NCBI GenBank assembly: GCA_026393975.1 | Contig: JAPKZD010000009.1 | Coordinates: forward strand, 186,001-250,000 | Length of the DNA stretch: 64,000 nucleotides | Origin: Candidatus Aminicenantota bacterium | GTDB lineage: Bacteria > Acidobacteriota > Aminicenantia > Aminicenantales > Saccharicenantaceae | Reading direction: 5' to 3' | Shown: positions 20,232 through 30,266 of the stretch, one piece after another | Layout of the letters: the number at the start of each line of letters is the position of its first letter | Numbering within the stretch: position 1 is the stretch's first letter | Position numbers and translations under genes: made by a program | The notes under the pieces: model-generated | What the model was told of the DNA's origin: nothing | Seen by the model: only the letters and a program-made list of their open reading frames with translations | Database searches by the model: none

Positions 20232-22328
20232 CTACTTCCTGCACCGGTCCATGAGCGATTCGATGTCCCGTCGTTCTTCCTCGGTGATGGCGGTCCCTTT
20301 GATGGACAGATACTTCCGGCAGAAGGCGAGGGCCCGCGTCTTGTCCCCCGTCTCGAGATAGGCCAGGGCCAGATTGTAGACGGGCAGGTCGTAATTCGGG
20401 TCGAGGGCGACGGCCTTTTCCCAGCAGGCGATCGCCTCGGCCGTGTTCCCCGCGATCTTCCAGGCCCCGCCCAGTCCGTTATGGACGGAGGCCAAGGAGG
20501 GGTCGGTGGCGATGGCCGCCTCGAAATAGCCGAAAGATTTTTTCACATACTCCGGGTTCCTCGTTTTCAAGCCCCAGGCGACATAAAAATTGCCGAGGTT
20601 GCCGTTGATGATCGCGTCCCCCGGCGCCAGGCCGAGGGCGGCGTTGAAGTGCTCGAGCGCCTTCTCGAAGTCCCCTTTCTTCCAGTAGGCCTCTCCGAGA
20701 GAACCCCGGACGTTCGCGTCATTGTTGAAGAGAACGAGGGCTTGGTGGAGGACTTCGATCCCCCGGTCGAACTTCTGTCGCTCGACAAGGGCGATGCCGT
20801 ACGACGAGACCATCGTGAAGTCGCCGGGGTTGGCCCGAGCTCCCCGTTCGAGCGTGCCGAGGTGGGCATCCTTCCGCCCCTGGGCATAGTGAAGCTCGGC
20901 CAGCTGGGCATAAGCCCGGGTAAAATCCGGACGGGCTTTGATAAGGTCTTCCAGGAGGCGGACGCTCGCGTCCGGCTTGTTCTCTTTGGCCAATTGGCCG
21001 GCCAGCACGAGCTTCTGCTCGAAGGGCAGGAGCGTCTTGAGGTCGTCCGCGATGCCGTAGGTCTTCTTGGGGGGAACGGCCGGCGCGGAGGTGTAACCTA
21101 GGCTCCGGAGCCGTTCCTCCGTCTCCCGGTCGGTTCTCCGGACGGCCTGAGCCCCGGGCGGAGCGGCGTCGCGCGCCATCTTCCCCTCAAGGATTTTCTT
21201 GTAGGAAGCGATGTCCGTTCTTGAGGCCAGGTTTGTCGCCTCATTGAAGTCGTTCTGGAGGTCATAAAGCTCCGGGATGGGCGAATCGATATACTTCTTG
21301 CCGCCATCGATCAACCCCCGCAAGGGGGCAGCCCCGCGGTGGAGATATCCTTCCAGGGCCTCGAAATAAATGGGCTGGGCTTCCCGAGTTTTGCCTTCGA
21401 GCAGCGGCCGGAGGGTTCGGCCGCTAAGGGAGGGGGGCGTCTTGAGGCCGAGGAGATCGCAGACCGACGGGAAGATGTCCACATGGCTGACGTAGTCCTT
21501 GACCCGCAAAGCCGTCATGCCTGGGGCGGCGACGATGAGCGGGACCCAGATCGTCGCATTATAGGCGAAGTAGCTGTGCGTCATTTCCCCGTGCTCGCCC
21601 AGGGATTCGCCGTGGTCGCTGGTCATAATGAAGAGCGTCCGGCCCGTCTCGCCCTTCGCGTCGATCGCGCGTAAGAGTTTTCCGAGCATCTCGTCGACGT
21701 AGGCCACTTCACCGGAATAGAGATCGTCCGCGAAACGGGTCGCATAGGGCTCGGGCGGCGCGTAGGGGGCGTGAGGGTCGAAGAGATGGATCCAGAGGAA
21801 CCATCGGCCGTGTTGCGCGGCCAACCAGCCAAGGGCGGCGGCCACCGTATTTTCGGCCCGCCGCTCGGGGTAGTCGAGCATGGTGGCGGGCCGGGCCGGG
21901 TACTTGTCATCGTAGACGTCAAATCCTTCATTCAATCCGAACCGGGAGTCCAAGGAAAACGCGCTGACAAAGGCCCCTGTCGCGTAGCCGGCGGCCTTGA
22001 GCGTCTTGGCCAAATTCGGAAATCCCTGGGGCACGATGCCTATTCCGTTGTCATCGACGCCGTGGGCCAGAGAGGTCACGCCTAGGAGGATGTTCGTGTG
22101 GGACGGGAGGGTCAACGGGGCGTGGGCGAAGGCCCGCTCGAACAGCGCGCCTCTCGCGGCCAGGCTGTCGATCTGGGGCGTCCGGAGATATTTCGGGCTG
22201 TAGCAGCTCAGCCGATCCGGCCTGAGGGTATCGACCGTGATGAGGAGGAGGTTGAGGTCCGCGGCCCGGGCCGAGGCCGCGCCCAGGAGAATGAGCAAGC
22301 CCAGGAGGACCGCCCTAGAATGCCTCAT
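20232..22328 (-). CDS. sulfatase/alkaline-phosphatase-superfamily protein with TPR domain
   Basis: 698 residues: signal peptide (LLGLLILLGAASARA), sulfatase fold (residues ~25-390) and 6-7 TPR repeats (residues ~430-690; e.g. AYWKKGDFEKALEHFNAALGLAPGD). Metal-site motifs TVDTLRPDRLSC, HLFDPHAPY and TSDHGESLGEHG are present. At the nucleophile position the CxPSR of formylglycine sulfatases is replaced by Thr73 (LTLPSHTN), so it may act as a phospho- or sulfo-transferase/hydrolase without formylglycine, or not need it. Such sulfatase-TPR fusions recur in Acidobacteriota. Its transcript appears leaderless. Confidence 0.85.
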   Translation of the reverse strand: MRHSRAVLLGLLILLGAASARAADLNLLLITVDTLRPDRLSCYSPKYLRTPQIDSLAARGALFERAFAHAPLTLPSHTNILLGVTSLAHGVDDNGIGIVPQGFPNLAKTLKAAGYATGAFVSAFSLDSRFGLNEGFDVYDDKYPARPATMLDYPERRAENTVAAALGWLAAQHGRWFLWIHLFDPHAPYAPPEPYATRFADDLYSGEVAYVDEMLGKLLRAIDAKGETGRTLFIMTSDHGESLGEHGEMTHSYFAYNATIWVPLIVAAPGMTALRVKDYVSHVDIFPSVCDLLGLKTPPSLSGRTLRPLLEGKTREAQPIYFEALEGYLHRGAAPLRGLIDGGKKYIDSPIPELYDLQNDFNEATNLASRTDIASYKKILEGKMARDAAPPGAQAVRRTDRETEERLRSLGYTSAPAVPPKKTYGIADDLKTLLPFEQKLVLAGQLAKENKPDASVRLLEDLIKARPDFTRAYAQLAELHYAQGRKDAHLGTLERGARANPGDFTMVSSYGIALVERQKFDRGIEVLHQALVLFNNDANVRGSLGEAYWKKGDFEKALEHFNAALGLAPGDAIINGNLGNFYVAWGLKTRNPEYVKKSFGYFEAAIATDPSLASVHNGLGGAWKIAGNTAEAIACWEKAVALDPNYDLPVYNLALAYLETGDKTRALAFCRKYLSIKGTAITEEERRDIESLMDRCRK

Positions 22329-22334
22329 GCCGCC

Positions 22335-22340
22335 ATTATA
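22335..22340 (-). promoter_or_regulatory. extended -10 promoter of the sulfatase-TPR gene (leaderless)
   Basis: Minus-strand TGC-TATAAT with TATAAT at 22340-22335, followed by 6 bases and then ATG 22328, so transcription should start on the A of ATG. The extended TGn element offsets a poor -35 (AGTGAT). No ribosome site is present. Confidence 0.7.
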
Positions 22341-22358
22341 GCATAGCGATAATCCCTA

Positions 22359-25007
22359 TCACTCCCCGGCTTCTTCGATCATCCGGACCTCGCTCCAGGT
22401 TCCGTCGCTCTCGACGCGCAGGGTCTTGATTTCGAAGGACCGGAAGTCCAGTGATATGATTTTTATTGGGCGCGCAACTCGTAGCGCGGCCCGCGTTTTT
22501 CTTCCCACAGCTTCTTGAAGCCGGACGATGAGGGCCTCGCCGTCCCATGAGCGCTTGCAGGCGAGGAGACGGATGGAGGCCGGCGCTAGGGTAATCAGCG
22601 ACTCGACCGATGGGGCCTTCCCGGAATCATAAGGCAGATGGGCGTAGGCCAAAGGGGGCGCGGCCAAGTGGTCGGCCAGGCCCGGCATCATCGCCTTGAT
22701 CACTGCGGGACTGCCGGCGGTGACGAGGATGCGGAACTCGTGGACGCCGATGTCGGCGAACTTCCAAGCCGGAGGGCATGTCCCTCCGGTACGTGTCCCC
22801 GCGGCGGACGCCGAGCGTTCGAGGTCGAACCCCTGTTCATGACAGTAAGCCGAACTCCGGAGGACGGACAGCCGCAACTCGCCGTCCCGAAAATCAAGGC
22901 CGTGCTGGCCGCCCGACGCGACCCCCACGGCCGCGGCCTTCCTGCCGGACTTCCCTTCAATGACGAGCCAGCGTCCGTGGACGTGCTCCTCCCCGTCGGC
23001 CGGACGGCGGATGGCGCCTCCGGGAACCTCGCAGAAGAGGCCGGCCGCGGTCAGGGCCGTCGGCACGCACAGCTTCAGCCGCCGCCGTTCCTCATTCCAA
23101 ACGACGCGGAGCCGGAATTCGAGGACAGGCCAGCGCGGATAGGATACGGCGTCCATGACGACGCGGCTGTTCCGGTAGACGAGGATCGAGCGCGTCACCG
23201 TCCTGATGGGGCCCTGCTCGATGACGGAGGGACGGCCGGCCGGCCGGAACCGTCCGGCGATTTTCCGGTAGCTGCCGCAGCCCGTGCCCCACGAATCCGC
23301 CGTATCCTCGACGACGAGCGGTTCGAGGAGCGGGCCGGCAAGAACCTCCCCGGCGCCACCCGCCTTGAGCGACGTGACGAGGCCGGTCTTACGGTCGACG
23401 CGATGGACAAGCGCGGCCGGTCCGGGGACATGTACCGAAGGGTCATGTCCCCTCTCTGGTTTCTCCTTCTTTCCTTCCGGCACTTCGAACGCTTTGATGA
23501 AGTACCGCGAAACACCGACGCCCGGCAAGTCGTCGATGAAGCTCACGCGGCGGCGCCAGTCGTTGAACGGCAGGAGCGCTTCAGGCTGCTCTTCCTGGCA
23601 GACGACCTCCCGGCCGTCGGCCCGGAAGAGACGCAGGCGCCACTGGCCCTTCCAGAAAGGCCGGTAGTCGGCCATGCATTCGAACTCGACGGGGGCGCGG
23701 CGGAGGGACGGGTTGGCGTTGAAGACGGTGACGGGGAGAGCGGGGTTCGCGACGCTCCCTCTGTTCCATGACGCCGCGGCCCGGAGCGCAACCGACCGCG
23801 ACACGTCCTCGGCCCGGCCGTACAGGTCGAGGGCGTCCCGCTCGGCCGGCTCGACGCAGGAGCCCGTGAGGATGTCGTGGAAGTCGTTTAAATTGTGCAT
23901 GTTCCAGGCTTCTCCGAGCTCGGTCTCGGGGAAATCCGCCCCGGCGAGCCACCAGGAAGCGGCAGCGACGGCTTCGGCCTGGACGAGTCGCCCGAGGCTC
24001 ACGACGGCCCGCCGCTTGACCCGGGAGAGGGAGGTGTAGCATCCGGTGAAGCAGCGTTGCAGGTCGCCTTCGAAAACGGGCGCGGCAGCCGCAGCGTCCT
24101 TCACCGCTTCGAAGAACCTGTCGGGCGAGCTGTGGACGACTCTGACCCGCGTTTCGCCGGCGATGAAGGCGTCGATCGTTCTGAGGTCGCGGCGCGTCGC
24201 CCCGCCGCCGTGGTTGCCCAGGCCCCAGAACACGGACACGTCGCGGCCGAGCTCCAGGGCGAGCGCCACGCCTGCCCGCAGCCTGTCCTCGATGTTGTCC
24301 CGTTCGGTGTGGTAGAGCCCGACGGCGATCCGGTAGGCCGGGATCGTCGTGCCGTCGACGCCGCGCCAGCGGTAGAGATCGGCGGGCAAGGCCAACTCGG
24401 AAGCTTGGGGCCGCATGTGGATGTACATTTCGTAGCCGGCGAGCTTCAGGATCTGGGGCAAGCCGCCGCTGTGTCCGAACGAATCGAAGTTGTAGGCGAC
24501 GCCGGGCGAGACGCCGAATCTCTCCCGGAAATACCTCCGCCCTTCGGCGATCGTCCGGACGAGCGACTCGGTCCCCGGCAGGTTGACGTCGGGCTGGATG
24601 AACCAGCCGCCCGCGACGGCCCAGCGGCCGGCCCGGACGTGGCGGAGGATAGCTTCGAACAGCGCCGGGTCGAGCTGTTCAGTCCATTGGTAGAGGACGG
24701 CCTCGTTGTGACAGAAGACGAGGTCCCGGTGCTCGTCGAGGATATCGACGGCGTTGCGGAACGTCGCCAGGGCTTCCGAGGCCCCTTCTTCCCAACGCCA
24801 CTGCCAGACCGGGTCGAGGTGGGCGGTACAAATCAGGTGGACCGTCGGTATAGCACGGAGGCCGCCGCGGCGCTCTCCGGGGACATGTACCGGAGGTACA
24901 TGTCCCCCTTCTTCCTGCCAGCGTCCTTTCTTGCGGCCCTCTTCTCGGGGACATGTACCGGAGGTACGTGTCCCCTTTCTTCCTTCGGGCTGCTTTTTCC
25001 GGCTCAT
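22359..25007 (-). CDS. GH38 alpha-mannosidase with four embedded palindromes
   Basis: 882 residues, zinc-dependent retaining alpha-mannosidase. Zinc ligands are in TAHLDPVW (His63, Asp65); the nucleophile is Asp175 in YNFDSFGHSGG; NLNDFHDILTGS holds a further zinc His. A beta-sandwich C-terminal half follows. The start overlaps the symporter stop (ATGA), which couples mannose release to uptake. Oddity: residues ~11-21, ~34-43, ~519-528 and ~736-746 are translations of GGGGACATGTACC-type palindromes (peptides GTRTSGTCP, GHVPPVHVPG, GHDPSVHVPG, GTRTGGTCP). All four keep the frame open and lie outside catalytic motifs. The N-terminal ~50 residues before TVHLICTAHLD are not part of the family. 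Confidence 0.9.
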   Translation of the reverse strand: MSRKKQPEGRKGTRTSGTCPREEGRKKGRWQEEGGHVPPVHVPGERRGGLRAIPTVHLICTAHLDPVWQWRWEEGASEALATFRNAVDILDEHRDLVFCHNEAVLYQWTEQLDPALFEAILRHVRAGRWAVAGGWFIQPDVNLPGTESLVRTIAEGRRYFRERFGVSPGVAYNFDSFGHSGGLPQILKLAGYEMYIHMRPQASELALPADLYRWRGVDGTTIPAYRIAVGLYHTERDNIEDRLRAGVALALELGRDVSVFWGLGNHGGGATRRDLRTIDAFIAGETRVRVVHSSPDRFFEAVKDAAAAAPVFEGDLQRCFTGCYTSLSRVKRRAVVSLGRLVQAEAVAAASWWLAGADFPETELGEAWNMHNLNDFHDILTGSCVEPAERDALDLYGRAEDVSRSVALRAAASWNRGSVANPALPVTVFNANPSLRRAPVEFECMADYRPFWKGQWRLRLFRADGREVVCQEEQPEALLPFNDWRRRVSFIDDLPGVGVSRYFIKAFEVPEGKKEKPERGHDPSVHVPGPAALVHRVDRKTGLVTSLKAGGAGEVLAGPLLEPLVVEDTADSWGTGCGSYRKIAGRFRPAGRPSVIEQGPIRTVTRSILVYRNSRVVMDAVSYPRWPVLEFRLRVVWNEERRRLKLCVPTALTAAGLFCEVPGGAIRRPADGEEHVHGRWLVIEGKSGRKAAAVGVASGGQHGLDFRDGELRLSVLRSSAYCHEQGFDLERSASAAGTRTGGTCPPAWKFADIGVHEFRILVTAGSPAVIKAMMPGLADHLAAPPLAYAHLPYDSGKAPSVESLITLAPASIRLLACKRSWDGEALIVRLQEAVGRKTRAALRVARPIKIISLDFRSFEIKTLRVESDGTWSEVRMIEEAGE
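22771..22800 (-). repeat. REP-like palindrome R1 (inside GH38 gene, degenerate)
   Basis: One intact arm GGTACGTGTCCCC, the other decayed to GGGCATGTCCC. Translated in frame as GTRTGGTCP in the GH38 protein. Confidence 0.8.
23424..23452 (-). repeat. REP-like palindrome R2 (inside GH38 gene)
   Basis: 29 bp: GGGGACATGTACC, spacer GAA, GGGTCATGTCCCC; two arm mismatches. Read in frame as GHDPSVHVPG between GH38 domains. Confidence 0.85.
24879..24907 (-). repeat. REP-like palindrome R3 (inside GH38 gene, perfect)
   Basis: 29 bp with perfect 13-bp arms GGGGACATGTACC and GGTACATGTCCCC around GGA. Preceded by GGAAGAA on the minus strand. Encodes GHVPPVHVPG. Confidence 0.92.
24947..24975 (-). repeat. 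REP-like palindrome R4 (inside GH38 gene)
   Basis: 29 bp, arms GGGGACATGTACC and GGTACGTGTCCCC, one mismatch; preceded by GGAAGAA on the minus strand. Same orientation as R3, 68 bp away. Encodes GTRTSGTCP. Confidence 0.92.
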
Positions 25008-26761
25008 ACCTCGTCCTTGGCCGGCAGATTCTTATACCAGGTGAAATAAAGGATGACCGCGAGCCCGGCCGCGGCGCCGGCCCAAAGGCCGAGCTGCTTC
25101 CAGTTGCGCAGGAAAAGGTAGAACGGCAGGATGGCCAGCGTGAACTGGAAGACGGCCGTGACCAAGCCGTTGAGCATGTCGATCTTCGGCATCTTGTCCT
25201 TGGTCGGTACGAGCCCCCGCCGCACGCACTCCCGCCGCACCGGCCCCCAGAACCCGAACGGCCGGACCTTGGCGTAGAACTTGACCAGGACCTCCATGTC
25301 CGCGGGTTTGGTCAGGACCGCCGCGACGAGCGTCGCCGCGAGGCTCAAGCCCACGTCGAGGGCCAGGCTGGCCGAGGCGTGAAGGCCTTTCAGCAAAAGG
25401 AGCCGCAGCGTGATCAGCCCCGCCGAGGCGCCCATGCCCCAGACGAAGGCCTTGGCCCCGAACCGCCAGTAGTGCCAGCGCAGGGTCGCCGGCACCAGGA
25501 TGACCGTGACGACGACGAAGACCATGGTCTCCCAGGCCGTGACGATGTTCGTGAAGGACAGCGAGAAGACGAATCCGACGAGAACCGCGACGACCGAAGC
25601 CGCCTGCCCCAGCCGGACGAGCTTCTTCTGGGTCATGTTCTTGGCGAAGTAGCGCTTGATGAAATCGTTGATGACGACCGAGCTCGTCACATTGATCATG
25701 GCGCTGATCGTCGACATCAGGGCGGCCAGGAGCACGGCCATGAACAGCCCCCGCAATCCGACCGGCATTTTCAGGAGGACGAGAGGCATGATCTTCTCGG
25801 CGTCGAAGCCCGCCTGCGACCCCAGGTAGAAAATTCCCAGGACCATGAAGGCGCAGCCGAGGACCCAGCGCAGGTTGTAGCCGACCGTCCACATCCCGGC
25901 CGCGAGCTGGGCGTCGCGCGGCGTCCGCGTCGTCAGGAAGAACTGGAAGTCCCAGACGTTCGGCCCGGCGAGGAGCCGGAAGACCATCCAGAAAAAGCCC
26001 GCCGCCATGAGCGGGCCGAAGAGCCCGAAATGCTGGTAGGCCGGCGGCGTATCCGTCATAAAGCCCGTCCACAGCTTCCAGGTCGGGGCGAGCGAGAACC
26101 AGGCCGGGTCCTTGTGGATGAACGTCGTCGCCGCGGGCTGGGCGAAGACCATGACGCCCAGGATAACGGCGCCGGCGCCGATGAGGATCGTCTGGAAGAC
26201 GTCGGTCAGGATGACGCCGAAGAAGCCGCCCAGGGTCACGTAGACACCGACGACGGCGAGCACGATGAGCGTCGCCTCCCAGCGCGGCAGGGGCAGGAAC
26301 TCCTCGGCAAACTTCCCCGTCCCGACACTGATGAACATCAGGTTGCAGATCATCAGGACGAGGAGGAAGATCGACGACGCCAGGCGGGCCGCCTCGGCGT
26401 CCTTCGTCGCCCCGAAGCGCGTCTCGTTCCACTCGGCGAAGGTCATCACGCCGGACCGCCTGATGTACTTGGCCTGGAAAGCCATGTAGAACGAGATCAT
26501 GAACCAGCCCCAGAAGATGTGCGTCGCCCACATCGACTTGAGGCCGAGGTAGAAGATGAGCCCGATCATGGACATCGTCCCGCCGATGTCGATATAGCTC
26601 GAGCACCCGGACAGGCCCAGCATCCACCAGGGCACGTTCCGGTCGGCGAGGTAGAAGGAGTCGAGCTTTTTCGTCGCCCGCTTGCGGACGACGACACCGA
26701 TCATTACGACACCGAGGAGGTAGACGGCGATGATGACGAGGTCGACGGGATGGAGGTTCAT
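25004..26761 (-). CDS. sodium:solute symporter (SSS family)
   Basis: 585 residues with about 13-15 membrane helices; takes up a solute, probably a sugar, with sodium. Seen: FYLADRNVPWWMLGLSGCSSYIDIGGTM (the family's helix 1-2 region), YVTLGGFFGVILTDVFQ, and the sodium-site region LMSTISAMINVTSSVVINDF. The longer C-terminal section (KMPKIDMLNGLVTAVFQFTLAILPFY) is like those of large SSS members. ATG 26761 is preferred (AAAGGG upstream); the ATG at 26785 lies inside palindrome R5. Its stop overlaps the GH38 start by 4 bases. Confidence 0.9.
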   Translation of the reverse strand: MNLHPVDLVIIAVYLLGVVMIGVVVRKRATKKLDSFYLADRNVPWWMLGLSGCSSYIDIGGTMSMIGLIFYLGLKSMWATHIFWGWFMISFYMAFQAKYIRRSGVMTFAEWNETRFGATKDAEAARLASSIFLLVLMICNLMFISVGTGKFAEEFLPLPRWEATLIVLAVVGVYVTLGGFFGVILTDVFQTILIGAGAVILGVMVFAQPAATTFIHKDPAWFSLAPTWKLWTGFMTDTPPAYQHFGLFGPLMAAGFFWMVFRLLAGPNVWDFQFFLTTRTPRDAQLAAGMWTVGYNLRWVLGCAFMVLGIFYLGSQAGFDAEKIMPLVLLKMPVGLRGLFMAVLLAALMSTISAMINVTSSVVINDFIKRYFAKNMTQKKLVRLGQAASVVAVLVGFVFSLSFTNIVTAWETMVFVVVTVILVPATLRWHYWRFGAKAFVWGMGASAGLITLRLLLLKGLHASASLALDVGLSLAATLVAAVLTKPADMEVLVKFYAKVRPFGFWGPVRRECVRRGLVPTKDKMPKIDMLNGLVTAVFQFTLAILPFYLFLRNWKQLGLWAGAAAGLAVILYFTWYKNLPAKDEV

Positions 26762-26777
26762 GGGCGCCCTTTCAGCC

Positions 26778-26806
26778 GGGGACATGTCCCCCCGGTACGC
26801 GTCCCC
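26778..26806 (-). repeat. REP-like palindrome R5 (symporter leader)
   Basis: 29 bp, arms GGGGACATGTCCC and GGTACGCGTCCCC; sits 16 bases upstream of the symporter ATG, so it would be in the mRNA leader. Minus-strand orientation (GTGAAGA flank). Confidence 0.85.
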
Positions 26807-26892
26807 TCTTCACGCTTCACGTCAAAAAGATATATCATCTCGGGCCCGCCGGCGTCAACGACTCCGAGGTCGTAGAGCAGAATAAAAGGATC

Positions 26893-26921
26893 GGGGACAT
26901 GTACCTTTGGTATGTATCCCC
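26893..26921 (-). repeat. REP-like palindrome R6
   Basis: 29 bp, GGGGACATGTACC, spacer TTT, GGTATGTATCCCC. Intergenic between the symporter and the RAYT gene. Confidence 0.88.
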
Positions 26922-26984
26922 TCTCATGGAAATGTGAGATGATCCGCTGACTGGACGCGTCTTAAATAATCAGAGGGGAAAAGT

Positions 26985-27013
26985 GGGGACATGTACCTTA
27001 GGTACGTGTCCCC
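26985..27013 (-). repeat. REP-like palindrome R7 (left flank of RAYT)
   Basis: 29 bp, GGGGACATGTACC, spacer TTA, GGTACGTGTCCCC; ends 17 bases before the transposase ATG. AAGAAG precedes it on the minus strand, giving its orientation. Confidence 0.92.
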
Positions 27014-27030
27014 CTTCTTGTGAGGTTTCC

Positions 27031-27642
27031 ATGCCCCGAGCCGCACGTATCGTCATTCCAGGAATACCACATCACATCACCCAACGCGGGAATCGCCGCC
27101 AACGCGTCTTCTTTTCTGATGATGATAAGGCCCTCTATCTCCGTTTGTTCTCCAAATGGGCGGAGAAGTCGGGCCTCATCGTGTGGGCATACTGCCTCAT
27201 GGATAATCACGTCCACCACGTGGCTGTCCCCTTCAAAGAGGCCAGCCTCGCCGAAGCCCTCGGACAAACCCACAAAGCCTATACTAAGGTGATTAACGAA
27301 AGGGAAGGCTGGCGGGGATTCCTCTGGCAGGGCAGGTTCAGCTCGTATCCTATGGACGATCCATATCTTTACCGCGCCATGCGGTACGACGAGCTCAATC
27401 CCGTTCGGGCGAAGATCGTCGAGAACGCAATAGAATACAGTTGGTCAAGTGCCAGGGCCCACGTCCTTGGCGAAGCAAATCCTTTGCTTGCCCGACCCCC
27501 CCTCGGGATGAATGGTCAGGAATGGGCGATCTACCTCAGGGAGGGCCTGATCGAATCGGAGACAAGGCTGTTCAGGGATCATTCGGGAAGCACAACGCCA
27601 TTGGGCGATGAAGATTTTTTCAGAAGAATTGGGGTAATCTAG
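27031..27642 (+). CDS. REP-associated tyrosine transposase (RAYT, Y1_Tnp/IS200-like)
   Basis: 203-residue single-strand DNA transposase of the HuH/Y1 type. Seen: ARIVIPGIPHHITQRGNRRQRVFF, a catalytic HuH in MDNHVHHVAVP, LAEALGQTHKAYTKVINE, and the typical FLWQGRFSSYPMDDPYLYRAMRYDELNPVRA, with Tyr residues for strand attack. Members bind and cut REP palindromes. GAGG lies before ATG 27031; an upstream in-frame start at 26983 would translate palindrome R7. GGGGACATGTACC-type palindromes flank it in opposite orientation (R6/R7 on the left, R8/R9 on the right). Confidence 0.92.
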   Translation: MPRAARIVIPGIPHHITQRGNRRQRVFFSDDDKALYLRLFSKWAEKSGLIVWAYCLMDNHVHHVAVPFKEASLAEALGQTHKAYTKVINEREGWRGFLWQGRFSSYPMDDPYLYRAMRYDELNPVRAKIVENAIEYSWSSARAHVLGEANPLLARPPLGMNGQEWAIYLREGLIESETRLFRDHSGSTTPLGDEDFFRRIGVI

Positions 27643-27666
27643 TCCCCTTTGATGTTTTCAAGTTCA

Positions 27667-28089
27667 TCAGGAATTGCCGATGGTTTGAAGAGTCTCCCTG
27701 AATGGTTTAACGTACTCAAAAAACGTCGGATTATCCTTCGCTTGTTGCTCAGATTCAAGTTCTTTAACGATTTCCTTCAGCCGGTCCAAAACCTCAGTTT
27801 CATTATGCGTTTGCAGCTCCCGAGTAAGAATCCCCAAAAAAGCGCTCTCGGCTGCCATGCGGAGTGTACTATTGGATCCCGAAAGGCAAGGAATGATCGC
27901 ATTAAAGGCCATAAGATTATCGAAGGTCGCGTTCTTCAATATTTTCAAGCTTGAATGGATCATCGTTTCCAACGGGGAGCCAGGAGGAACTTGGGGCTTT
28001 CTCAACAAGCGCAGATAATCTTCATTTCGATGGAGCGTCGAAAAAAAGCGCTGGTCCAGAGGATCGGGCTTTCGCTTCCAAAATGCCAT
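27667..28089 (-). CDS. hypothetical helical protein
   Basis: 140 residues, all-helical by composition (ETMIHSSLKILKNATFDNLMAFNAIIPCLSGS... TETEVLDRLKEIVKELESE), without signal peptide or membrane segment. GGAGG lies 7 bases before ATG 28089, which supports expression. GC is low, as in the neighbouring transposase. It lies between the RAYT gene and palindromes R8/R9, so it may be cargo or an unrelated gene captured between repeats. Family not recognised. Confidence 0.6.
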   Translation of the reverse strand: MAFWKRKPDPLDQRFFSTLHRNEDYLRLLRKPQVPPGSPLETMIHSSLKILKNATFDNLMAFNAIIPCLSGSNSTLRMAAESAFLGILTRELQTHNETEVLDRLKEIVKELESEQQAKDNPTFFEYVKPFRETLQTIGNS

Positions 28090-28182
28090 GAGCCGCCTCC
28101 ACTCAAGGGCGATATATTCGAATTCCGAGAAGTTGAGTATTTTTCAAATCGAATGCTTATGTCAAGCACGAAATCAGAAGCA

Positions 28183-28211
28183 AGGGACGAGTAAGACAAG
28201 TACATATCCCC
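28183..28211 (+). repeat. REP-like palindrome R8 (decayed)
   Basis: One arm is close to consensus (AGTACATATCCCC), the other is degraded (AGGGACGAGTAAG). Plus-strand orientation by the AGAAGCA flank. From 28207 an 8-bp inverted repeat CCCCGGTT/AACCGGGG (ending 28244) follows. Confidence 0.55.
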
Positions 28212-28265
28212 GGTTTCCGATATGCCGTCTGCTGAGAACCGGGGAGAATAGAGACACGGAAGAAC

Positions 28266-28294
28266 GGGGACACGCACAAAGAGTACATGTCCCC
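28266..28294 (+). repeat. REP-like palindrome R9 (right flank)
   Basis: 29 bp, GGGGACACGCACA, spacer AAG, AGTACATGTCCCC; preceded by GGAAGAA on the plus strand, i.e. inverted relative to R1-R7. Lies in the ftsH upstream region. Confidence 0.75.
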
Positions 28295-28315
28295 TATTAA
28301 TCCGCCCCCCCCTGT

Positions 28316-28341
28316 TTTTCCGCCGGAAAACGTGCTAAAAT
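28316..28341 (+). promoter_or_regulatory. ftsH upstream dyad and -10
   Basis: Dyad TTTTCC-GCC-GGAAAA (28316-28330) followed by TAAAAT (28336-28341), 24 bases before the ftsH ATG. No strong -35; the dyad is a possible operator. Confidence 0.4.
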
Positions 28342-28365
28342 AGCCCCTAAAAAGGATTGATAATC

Positions 28366-30261
<1,896 letters not shown>

Positions 30262-30266
30262 GGACG

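Noticed and set aside
24953-26875. 640-codon plus-strand frame opposite the symporter
   Set aside because: Highly charged Arg/Asp/Glu-rich translation is the antisense of membrane helices; begins in a palindrome.
22771-28294. The palindrome array as a CRISPR
   Set aside because: Copies are irregularly spaced by tens to more than a thousand bases, lie in coding DNA, and there are no equal spacers or cas genes.
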